Position numbers and translations under genes: made by a program | Assembly: GCA_027050975.1 (NCBI GenBank) | Contig: JALUAR010000259.1 | Coordinates: 1 to 8,583 of the forward strand | Length of the DNA stretch: 8,583 nt | Direction of reading: 5' to 3' | From: Thermodesulfovibrio sp. | Lineage (GTDB): Bacteria; Nitrospirota; Thermodesulfovibrionia; Thermodesulfovibrionales; JdFR-85 | The notes under the pieces: model-generated | The model's input: the letters and a program-made list of their open reading frames with translations, nothing else | Database searches by the model: none | What the model was told of the DNA's origin: nothing | Shown here: positions 1 to 5,600 of the stretch, one piece after another | How the letters are laid out: every line of letters starts with the position of its first letter | Numbering within the stretch: position 1 is the stretch's first letter

Positions 1-1
1 A

Positions 2-55
2 TATAATGTCGACATTAAGGATTGGTTGTTATCCCTTTTGCAGGGTTTGATATAA
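2..55 (+). CDS. Possible 3' end of an upstream gene (partial, 17 codons visible)
   Basis: The frame beginning at base 2 is open to a TAA at 53-55 and would encode a tail ending DWLLSLLQGLI. Its alternation of leucines with charged residues looks like the amphipathic helix at the end of a real protein. It would stop 12 nt before the hypE start, fitting an operon. I do not recognise the family; it does not look like the usual C-terminus of HypD. So short an open stretch can arise by chance, and the same bases carry a palindrome and promoter-like sequence, so this could equally be intergenic DNA. Confidence 0.25.
   Translation, partial: YNVDIKDWLLSLLQGLI
4..17. promoter_or_regulatory. 14-bp perfect palindrome, operator-like
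   Basis: The 14 bases TAATGTCGACATTA read identically on both strands, with no mismatch or spacer. The centre, between bases 10 and 11, lies about 50 bp upstream of the transcription start predicted from the -10 box at 51-56. That is a place where an activator or a dimeric repressor could sit. A given position has about a 1 in 16,000 chance of such a palindrome, so occurrence this close to a promoter is suggestive but not conclusive. I cannot assign it to a known regulator family, and it might lie inside the end of an upstream gene. Confidence 0.35.
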
Positions 56-56
56 T
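26..56 (+). promoter_or_regulatory. Candidate sigma-70-type promoter upstream of hypE (extended -10)
   Basis: Bases 51-56 are a consensus TATAAT -10 box, preceded at 48-49 by the TG of an extended -10 element (TGNTATAAT). A possible -35, TTGTTA, lies at 26-31 with a long 19-bp spacer; the extended -10 would partly compensate. Transcription would begin near base 62-64, only 4-6 nt before the hypE ATG at 68, giving an almost leaderless message. This agrees with the absence of a Shine-Dalgarno sequence before hypE. The assignment is from sequence pattern only. Confidence 0.4.
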
Positions 57-67
57 AGTATGTACAG

Positions 68-1108
68 ATGAACAGATCTTCCCAAAAAGAGCAGACAGAA
101 AAGATACAAAGAATCCTCCTTGCCCATGGCAGTGGCGGAAAAGCCATGCATCAGCTAATCAAGACCACCATCGGGCCCCTTGCCGGTGTTGAAGTGTTTA
201 ATGATTCCGCTGTAGTTGACCTTACGGATTTCAATGGTAAGCAGATCGCTTTTACTACGGACAGCTATGTTGTCTCTCCCATATTTTTTCCCGGTGGCGA
301 CATTGGCTCCCTCGCGGTAAACGGTACGGTAAACGATCTCTCGATGGTCGGAGCCAAACCGCTTTATCTATCTTTGGGACTGATTATAGAGGAGGGATTT
401 CCGATGGAACTTCTTACAAGGGTGTTGGACTCTGTGAAAGAGGCATCTGCAAGAGCCGGAGTGCGGGTAGTAACAGGCGATACCAAAGTTGTTAACAAGG
501 GCAGCGGTGACGGTATATTTATAAACACCGCAGGCATAGGTGTTGTGGATAAAAATCTTAATCTCTCTCCCATGAATGTTATGCCTGGTGATGTTATCAT
601 CGTAAGTGGCGATATCGGTAATCACGGTGTTGCAGTGATGGCCGAGAGAAACGGCCTATCTTTTGAGCCTCCTGTTATGAGCGATACGAGGCCGTTAAAT
701 GGGCTTGTAGAGATTATGCTTGAACATACAAGAGCTATTCATGTAATGAGAGACCCTACAAGGGGAGGCCTGGCTACAACCCTCAAGGAGATAGCCCTTG
801 AAAGCGGAGTATGCATAGAGATAGAGGAGGAAAAACTGCCTATTAGCGAGCAGGTGAAAGGAGCTTGTGAGTTGCTGGGGCTTGATCCGTTGTATGTTGC
901 AAACGAAGGCATACTTGTTGCTTTTGTGCAGAAAGATATGTCAAAATCACTTCTTGAGGTGATGAGATCTCACGATGCAGGACGCAATGCCAACATCATA
1001 GGTGATGTCAAGGCATCACCGTCAGGGAAGGTTCTTCTGAAGACAAAACTCGGAGGTACGAGGCTGGTTGAGATGCTTCCTGGAGAGCAACTGCCAAGAA
1101 TATGTTAG
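68..1108 (+). CDS. hypE: HypE, carbamoyl dehydratase of [NiFe]-hydrogenase maturation
   Basis: HypE works in the cytoplasm with HypF: HypF transfers a carbamoyl group to the C-terminal cysteine of HypE, and HypE dehydrates it with ATP to a thiocyanate that supplies CN ligands for the iron of [NiFe] hydrogenases. The 346-residue product is of normal length and shows family motifs in order: LLAHGSGGK (17-25), DSAVV (46-50), FTTDSYVVSP (62-71), GDIGSLAVNGTVNDL (77-91), VVTGDTKVV (134-142), HGVAVMAER (186-194), MRDPTRGGL (227-235), ACELLGLDPLYVANEG (266-281) and the invariant PRIC end with acceptor C346. ATG 68 is the only plausible start: an in-frame stop lies at 56-58 and the HGSGGK motif follows within 20 residues. 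No Shine-Dalgarno sequence precedes it. It belongs to the PurM/AIR-synthetase-like ATPase superfamily. Other hyp genes would be expected upstream, outside the window; the following genes are not hydrogenase genes. Confidence 0.96.
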   Translation: MNRSSQKEQTEKIQRILLAHGSGGKAMHQLIKTTIGPLAGVEVFNDSAVVDLTDFNGKQIAFTTDSYVVSPIFFPGGDIGSLAVNGTVNDLSMVGAKPLYLSLGLIIEEGFPMELLTRVLDSVKEASARAGVRVVTGDTKVVNKGSGDGIFINTAGIGVVDKNLNLSPMNVMPGDVIIVSGDIGNHGVAVMAERNGLSFEPPVMSDTRPLNGLVEIMLEHTRAIHVMRDPTRGGLATTLKEIALESGVCIEIEEEKLPISEQVKGACELLGLDPLYVANEGILVAFVQKDMSKSLLEVMRSHDAGRNANIIGDVKASPSGKVLLKTKLGGTRLVEMLPGEQLPRIC

Positions 1109-1113
1109 GAGGT
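1107..1113 (+). promoter_or_regulatory. Strong ribosome binding site overlapping the hypE stop codon
   Basis: AGGAGGT is an excellent anti-Shine-Dalgarno match, 6 nt before the ATG at 1120. Its first two bases are the last two of the hypE TAG stop, so ribosomes finishing hypE pass over the initiation site of the next gene. This supports co-transcription and possibly translational coupling, and it fixes the start of the lipoprotein gene. Confidence 0.8.
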
Positions 1114-1119
1114 AGGTAG

Positions 1120-2022
1120 ATGAATAAAAGACTTTCGGTTCTGGTTTTGCTTGCTTTGGTTGTTGTATTTAATTTTGGGTGTTCAAAAAAGCCTGCAGCA
1201 GTGGTCAATGGTGAGGAAATATCAATGGAAGACTTCCAGAGACAGTTGAACCAGAGACTGGAGTCTCACAAAATTCAGGGGGCCTCTGTACAGGAGAAGA
1301 GATTGAAGGAGGCTGTTCTTCAGGAACTTATTGGCAGGAAGCTTCTCCTACAGGTGGCAAGGGAAAAGAATATAACCGTAACAGATGACGAGATCAATAA
1401 AGAGATAGATTCCATTAAACAGCTTATGGGTGAGAAGAATTTCAGTGACTCTTTGAAGAAATGGAACCTCAGTTTAGATAAGTACAGGTCTCAGCTGAAA
1501 GAGACCTTGATGATAAGAAAGCTTTTAGCCAAACTGGTTCCCGATGATTCTATTAAAGAAGAGGATATGAAAAAGTATTTTAAAAATCGCCCCACTCCAT
1601 ATATGCAACCTGAGCAGGTAATGGTAAAGTTGGTACAGACTGGTACAGAGGAAGAGGCCAGGGCCCTTTTGGATGAGATGAAAAAGGATGGTATTGATTT
1701 TGATAAGTTTACTGAGAAACTTAAAAGAGAGAAAAGAGCGGTTGTTAGTAATTACGGATGGGTGCAACCAGGCTTCTTTTCTGGAGAGATTAAGGATGCT
1801 CTCAAGGAATTAAAGCCAGGTCAGGTTGGTGGACCGTATAAAGGAAGAGACGGATATTATATTTTAAAGGTTAAGGAGAGACAACCGGAAAAGGTTCTCT
1901 CCTACGAAGAGGCCAGGGATCAGATAAAGAAGGAGCTTATTCTACAGAAGAGACAGGCAACAATGGCACACATGATTGAGGAAAGAAAGAAGAAGGCTAA
2001 GATTGAAATAAATATTAACTAA
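1120..2022 (+). CDS. SurA-like foldase lipoprotein with a degenerate parvulin domain
   Basis: This is a predicted exported lipoprotein chaperone of the SurA/PrsA/PpiD-like group. Residues 1-20 form a lipoprotein signal (MNKR, a hydrophobic stretch, then FNFG) before C21; the lipobox is imperfect because asparagine is at -3. Serine at +2 would direct it to the outer membrane by the Escherichia coli rule. Residues 25-140 resemble the helical SurA N-terminal domain, starting with PAAVVNGEEISMEDF. Residues 160-252 match a parvulin prolyl-isomerase fold, including YGWVQPGFF, LKPGQVGGP and GYYILKV. Both usual histidines appear missing: the SHIL-type motif is QVMVKLV (166-172) and the GYHIIKV-type motif is GYYILKV (245-251). 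It may therefore act as a holdase rather than an isomerase. The C-terminus (260-300) is helical and lysine-rich. The start follows a strong ribosome site. A second SurA-like gene lies one gene downstream, suggesting paired work on outer-membrane protein folding. Confidence 0.85.
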   Translation: MNKRLSVLVLLALVVVFNFGCSKKPAAVVNGEEISMEDFQRQLNQRLESHKIQGASVQEKRLKEAVLQELIGRKLLLQVAREKNITVTDDEINKEIDSIKQLMGEKNFSDSLKKWNLSLDKYRSQLKETLMIRKLLAKLVPDDSIKEEDMKKYFKNRPTPYMQPEQVMVKLVQTGTEEEARALLDEMKKDGIDFDKFTEKLKREKRAVVSNYGWVQPGFFSGEIKDALKELKPGQVGGPYKGRDGYYILKVKERQPEKVLSYEEARDQIKKELILQKRQATMAHMIEERKKKAKIEININ

Positions 2023-2038
2023 CACAGACGGTCCTTAA

Positions 2039-2074
2039 ATGAGGAAACTATTCTATAGTGTTATGAGGGCTTAA
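2039..2074 (+). CDS. Possible 11-codon leader ORF overlapping the next gene (speculative)
   Basis: ATG at 2039 opens an 11-codon frame, MRKLFYSVMRA, whose TAA (2072-2074) shares its last base with the ATG of the next gene (TAATG). A second in-frame ATG at 2063 would give only MRA. The GAGGG at 2065-2069 inside it is the likely ribosome site of the downstream gene. It fills most of the 51-nt gap, the longest in the cluster. It could be a coupling minicistron. It has no clear ribosome site of its own and an ORF this short is expected by chance, so I rate it low. Confidence 0.15.
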   Translation: MRKLFYSVMRA

Positions 2075-2496
2075 TGGAAAAGGTTGTTTTAAGATACAAG
2101 GATGGCAATGTAAAGAAGGGGTTTATAAAAAATTTTTCAGAAGACTCAAAAGAGGTGGTTATTACCGAAGCTGATACAGGTAATGAGATTTTGGTAGAAC
2201 TGGATCTGTTAAAGGCGATCTTTTTTGTCAAAACCTTTGAGGGTGATCCCTCCTACAGAGAGATAAAGAGATACAAGGCTAAAGATAAAAGGGCAAAGAG
2301 GGTTTATGTAAGATTCAAAGATAAGGAGAGTCTTCTGGGGTATACGGAGGATGATATTCCATGGAGAAAGGGGTTCTTTCTTTCGAAAAATCCAGATGAT
2401 AGGAAAGGGTTTTTTATAATCCCCACGGATGAAGGGAGCAATAACCTGAAGATTTTTGTTGTGGCATCGGCAGTAGAGGATTTAACCATTATCTAA
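2074..2496 (+). CDS. Conserved protein of unknown function with two similar halves
   Basis: A 140-residue soluble protein with no signal peptide or membrane segment, so probably cytoplasmic. I do not know its function. From memory it resembles small proteins of Desulfobacterota, Nitrospirota and Acidobacteriota with phrases like KAVFFVKDFEGD and GFFLFPAD-SNN-IFVV; here these are KAIFFVKTFEGD (47-58) and GFFIIPTDEGSNNLKIFVV (112-130). The N-terminal part, KVVLRYKDGNVKKGF (3-17), lines up with RVYVRFKDKESLLGY (76-90), each followed by strand-rich sequence ending in a hydrophobic run, so the protein is probably an internal duplication of a small beta domain joined by a basic linker (62-76). RKGFF occurs twice (98-102 and 110-114), suggesting a local insertion. 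Its ribosome site GAGGG (2065-2069) is close to the ATG. Lying between two export-foldase genes, it may be linked to envelope biogenesis, but only context says so. Confidence 0.75.
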   Translation: MEKVVLRYKDGNVKKGFIKNFSEDSKEVVITEADTGNEILVELDLLKAIFFVKTFEGDPSYREIKRYKAKDKRAKRVYVRFKDKESLLGYTEDDIPWRKGFFLSKNPDDRKGFFIIPTDEGSNNLKIFVVASAVEDLTII

Positions 2497-2520
2497 TTTA
2501 GATTTTACAAGGGGTTTGTA

Positions 2521-3459
2521 ATGAGAAGAGTTCTGTTTGTTCTTCTGTTTTTTATGTTCTCATTATCATCGCTGCATGCTGCTATTCTTATTGACAGGGT
2601 AGTGGCGATTGTGGGTAGAGATGTGATTACATGGAGTGAGCTTTACAAGAGCCTTGAGTTTGAGTTTTCTGATCAGCTCAGAAACGTGCCTCCCGAAGAG
2701 AGAAGAAAGATACTGCAGAGATACGAAAAGCAGTATCTCGAGCGGTTGATAGATCTGAAGGTGCAGATCAACGAGGCCAGAAAGATGAATATAGTTGTCT
2801 CCGAAAAAGAGGTTGACATGGCAATAGATACGATTAGAAATAAGTATGGCCTGACAGAGGAGGAGTTCAAAGAGGCTATCGAGAAACAGGGGCTTTCCTA
2901 TCAGGAATATAAGGAGAAGATCTACGAGCAGATTCTTGTTTCCAAGGTAGAGAACTTTGCTGTTAGAAGCAAAATTATAGTTACTGATGAAGAGATCGAT
3001 AGTTATCTTAAAAACAATAGAGATCTAACATCCTCGGAAGGGTACAGATTAAGACAGATTTTCATACCTGTCTTTACTGAAGAGGATAAAACCAGGGCAG
3101 AGAGAAAGGCATCTGAGATTATGGAACTGTTAAAGAAGGGGGAGCCTTTCGACGCGGTTGCCATACGATTCTCGGAAGGGCCGAATGCATCAAGAGGCGG
3201 AGACCTTGGTTTTATCAAAAAGTCAGAGCTTGCCCCGGAATTTTTAAAAGTTATTGAGAATCTTCAACAGGGGCAATTCAGTCCGCCTTTCTGGTCAAAG
3301 AGAGGGCTGCATATCCTGTATCTTCAGGAAAGGATAAAGCCTGATCGTGCCATTAGAGACAGGGTGAGAGAAATTGTCTACGAGGAGAAGTTCAACCGTG
3401 CAGTAAGAGAATGGATCCGTTCCCTCAGAAGCAAGTACTTTATTGAAGTTAAGTTGTAA
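2521..3459 (+). CDS. SurA-like periplasmic peptidyl-prolyl isomerase/chaperone
   Basis: This is a periplasmic foldase of the SurA family, which escorts unfolded outer-membrane proteins to the Bam complex. Residues 1-20 are a Sec signal peptide (MRRV, then a Phe/Leu-rich core) with cleavage likely after SLHA. The mature start IDRVVAIVGRDVITWSEL (24-41) is the classic SurA N-terminal signature, and residues 24-165 form its helical domain. One parvulin domain covers about 174-270, with FSEGPNASRGGDLGFIKKSELAPEF (217-241) and GLHILYL (262-268). The second catalytic histidine is present (H264), but the SHIL position has glutamine (RQIFI, Q179), so isomerase activity may be weak. At 312 residues with one parvulin domain it is shorter than Escherichia coli SurA (428 residues, two domains), which is common outside Gammaproteobacteria. 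The final helix 275-305 would pack against the N-terminal domain. AAGGGG at 2509-2514, 6 nt before the ATG, sets the start. Its stop overlaps thiD by one base. Confidence 0.88.
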   Translation: MRRVLFVLLFFMFSLSSLHAAILIDRVVAIVGRDVITWSELYKSLEFEFSDQLRNVPPEERRKILQRYEKQYLERLIDLKVQINEARKMNIVVSEKEVDMAIDTIRNKYGLTEEEFKEAIEKQGLSYQEYKEKIYEQILVSKVENFAVRSKIIVTDEEIDSYLKNNRDLTSSEGYRLRQIFIPVFTEEDKTRAERKASEIMELLKKGEPFDAVAIRFSEGPNASRGGDLGFIKKSELAPEFLKVIENLQQGQFSPPFWSKRGLHILYLQERIKPDRAIRDRVREIVYEEKFNRAVREWIRSLRSKYFIEVKL

Positions 3460-4238
3460 TGAAAACGGCTCTCACCATAGCAGGTTCGGATCCCACCTCA
3501 GGAGCTGGGGCCCAGCTTGATATTAAAGTCTTTCACTCCATTGGCATTCATGGCCTGTCTGCTATTACAGCCTTGACAGCGCAGAACACAAAAGGGGTTT
3601 TCCATGTCATTGAAGTTAAACCATCTGATCTTAAAAAACAGATAGATCCCCTTTTGGAAGACTTTACTATTGAGGCTTTAAAAACCGGAATGCTTTACTC
3701 TCCCGAGACAGTGGAGCTTGTTAAAGAGACGATTCAAAGAGGCAGGATAAAAAAGGTGGTTGTTGATCCCGTAACGGTTTCTTCTTCCGGTGCTGCACTT
3801 GTTGTCGAAGGCACACTGGAAAGAATGATGGAGAAATTGCTTCCTTTAACAACTGTCATAACACCCAATATTTACGAAGCATCTCTGCTTTCAGGGATTC
3901 ATATAGAAACAACAGATAATTTGTATGAGGCGGCAACAAAGATAAAGTCTCTTGGTCCGGAGGTAGTAATAATAACAGGAGGTCATCTTGATATAGAGGC
4001 AAAAAGAAGGATAGCGGTAGACCTTTATTACGACGGAGAAAGCTTCCACAGGATTGAATCAGAGATGTATCAAGGACAGTACCATGGTACCGGATGTGCC
4101 TTCTCTGCTTCGCTTACGGCTTATCTCTGTGTATGCGAGTCTGTTCTGGAGGCAACCAGAAGGGCAAAGGAGTTTGTCAGCCATGCAATAAGGAATGCCT
4201 ATTTTCCTGGAAAAGGGATGGGCCTTTTGAGGGTTTAA
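3459..4238 (+). CDS. thiD: ThiD, hydroxymethylpyrimidine (phosphate) kinase
   Basis: ThiD phosphorylates 4-amino-5-hydroxymethyl-2-methylpyrimidine and then its monophosphate to the pyrophosphate used by thiamin-phosphate synthase, in the cytoplasm. The 259 residues match a single-domain ribokinase-fold ThiD. Motifs are ALTIAGSDPTSGAGAQLDIK (4-23), ITALTAQNTKGV (36-47), VVDPVTVSSSG (101-111), TPNIYEASLL (135-144), ITGGHLD (172-178) and the anion-hole GTGCAFSA (210-217). Q42 and D21 align with substrate-binding Q44 and D23 of the enteric enzyme. C213 is in the position of the catalytic cysteine. The glycine-rich loop reads TSGAGAQLD rather than the usual SGGAGIQAD, a mild variation. The ATG overlaps the surA stop (TAATG), implying translational coupling. 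No other thiamin genes or TPP riboswitch are seen. Pyridoxal-kinase-type activity is an alternative, but AQNT favours ThiD. Confidence 0.93.
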   Translation: MKTALTIAGSDPTSGAGAQLDIKVFHSIGIHGLSAITALTAQNTKGVFHVIEVKPSDLKKQIDPLLEDFTIEALKTGMLYSPETVELVKETIQRGRIKKVVVDPVTVSSSGAALVVEGTLERMMEKLLPLTTVITPNIYEASLLSGIHIETTDNLYEAATKIKSLGPEVVIITGGHLDIEAKRRIAVDLYYDGESFHRIESEMYQGQYHGTGCAFSASLTAYLCVCESVLEATRRAKEFVSHAIRNAYFPGKGMGLLRV

Positions 4239-5600
4239 ATGGCTAAAAAAAAGACCTACTTCGTTTGTCAGTCCTGCGGATATAATTCAATAAAGTGGCT
4301 TGGTCGATGTCCGGAGTGTGGTGAATGGAACAGCTTTGTTGAGGAGACACGATTTCCCTCTCTGTCAACTTCAACCGCCTCGGCATCACCTCTTCCGCTT
4401 TCCGATGTCTCCCTCTCCGAAGGTGAAAGGTTCACTACCACTATAGGTGAGCTTGATAGGGTTCTGGGCGGAGGGGTAGTTCCAGGCTCTGTTGTGTTAA
4501 TAGGCGGAGACCCGGGAGTGGGAAAGTCCACGTTACTACTTCAAGCCATGAGTGGAATATTGAAGGCAGCGGAAGGGGAGGGGCTGTATGTATCTGCAGA
4601 GGAGTCACAATCACAGGTAAAACTGAGAGCTCAGAGGCTTGGTATTGATTCGGAACATATTCTGATCCTTTCTGAAACCTCGCTGGAAGCCATTCTCAAT
4701 CATATGGAAAATATCAAACCCCGTCTTGTTGTTATTGATTCCATACAGACCATATACAGCGAGGAGCTTGCCTCAGCACCCGGTACGGTAGGACAGGTCA
4801 GGGAGTGTTCTGCTCGTCTTATGCAAAAGGCAAAAATATTAAATATTCCTACCTTCATCATCGGTCATGTAACCAAAGAAGGGGCCCTTGCAGGTCCGAG
4901 GGTGCTTGAACATATTGTTGATACAGTGCTGTATTTCGAGGGTGAAAGAACAATGTCCTTCAGAATCCTGAGGGCAGTAAAAAACCGTTTCGGCTCTACA
5001 AACGAGATAGGAATATTTGAGATGACGGATACGGGCCTTATGGAGATTGATAATCCCTCCGAGATGTTTCTCCGTGAAAGAGACAACACTGCATCAGGCT
5101 CTGTGGTGACCACTACAGTGGAGGGAACAAGACCGATTATCGTGGAGATTCAGGCCCTTGTTTCTCCTACAACCTTTGGAATGCCACGTCGAACATCCAT
5201 AGGGGTCGACACACAGAGGGTGAATCTCCTTATCGCTGTTCTTGAGAAGATAGGCGGCTTGCAACTGGGGCTTTCCGATATCTATCTGAATGTGGTGGGC
5301 GGCCTGAGAATAGTCGAACCTGCCGTGGATCTTCCGGTGATCCTATCTATCGCCTCATCTCTAAGGGAGGTTCCTGTGGAGCATGATATTGTTACATTCG
5401 GTGAGGTTGGACTTTCCGGTGAGATCAGACCGGTAAGTCAGGCTGAGGCAAGACTTAAGGAGGCTGAAAAAATAGGATTCAAGGCAGCCATTATTCCGGA
5501 GGCAAATAGACAGAGGATGAAGATTAACACCTCTCTGAAAATCATAGGTGTAACTAATATCCATGAAGCCCTTGAGGTGATTTTTAGTCTGAAGTCTTAA
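4239..5600 (+). CDS. radA: RadA (Sms), DNA repair/recombination ATPase
   Basis: RadA is a RecA-like hexameric helicase that promotes branch migration in recombinational repair. All hallmarks are present in 453 residues, the normal length. A C4 zinc finger is formed by C10, C13, C24 and C27. A Walker A motif GGDPGVGKST lies at 89-98, and Walker B LVVIDS has its aspartate at D167. The RadA-specific KNRFG motif (248-252) is followed by STNEIGIFEM. The C-terminal Lon-protease-like domain includes RVNLLIAVLEKIGG and GEVGLSGEIRPV (388-399). The linker after the zinc finger (about 39-60) is rich in Ser, Thr and Ala. The ATG directly follows the thiD stop with no gap; GAGGG at 4229-4233 inside thiD serves as ribosome site. 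Its TAA overlaps the stop of the opposite-strand ATPase gene, so it closes this operon. Confidence 0.97.
   Translation: MAKKKTYFVCQSCGYNSIKWLGRCPECGEWNSFVEETRFPSLSTSTASASPLPLSDVSLSEGERFTTTIGELDRVLGGGVVPGSVVLIGGDPGVGKSTLLLQAMSGILKAAEGEGLYVSAEESQSQVKLRAQRLGIDSEHILILSETSLEAILNHMENIKPRLVVIDSIQTIYSEELASAPGTVGQVRECSARLMQKAKILNIPTFIIGHVTKEGALAGPRVLEHIVDTVLYFEGERTMSFRILRAVKNRFGSTNEIGIFEMTDTGLMEIDNPSEMFLRERDNTASGSVVTTTVEGTRPIIVEIQALVSPTTFGMPRRTSIGVDTQRVNLLIAVLEKIGGLQLGLSDIYLNVVGGLRIVEPAVDLPVILSIASSLREVPVEHDIVTFGEVGLSGEIRPVSQAEARLKEAEKIGFKAAIIPEANRQRMKINTSLKIIGVTNIHEALEVIFSLKS
5597..5600. other. Shared TTAA: overlapping stop codons of two convergent genes
   Basis: The palindrome TTAA carries the radA stop (TAA, 5598-5600, plus strand) and the ATPase stop (TAA read from 5599 to 5597, minus strand). 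The coding regions therefore overlap by 4 bp. Around it I find no GC-rich hairpin followed by a T run on either strand, so termination must occur inside the opposing gene or depend on Rho. Confidence 0.9.

Noticed and set aside
6..50. 14-codon ORF MSTLRIGCYPFCRV
   Set aside because: No ribosome site, overlaps the palindrome and promoter-like sequence, and is of a length expected by chance.
364..625. Minus-strand ORFs inside hypE
   Set aside because: Complement of highly conserved HypE coding sequence; no start signals and no sensible composition.
2023..2073. Separate promoter with a TATAGT -10 box at 2054-2059
   Set aside because: No reasonable -35 at proper spacing; the gap is short and the flanking genes are collinear.
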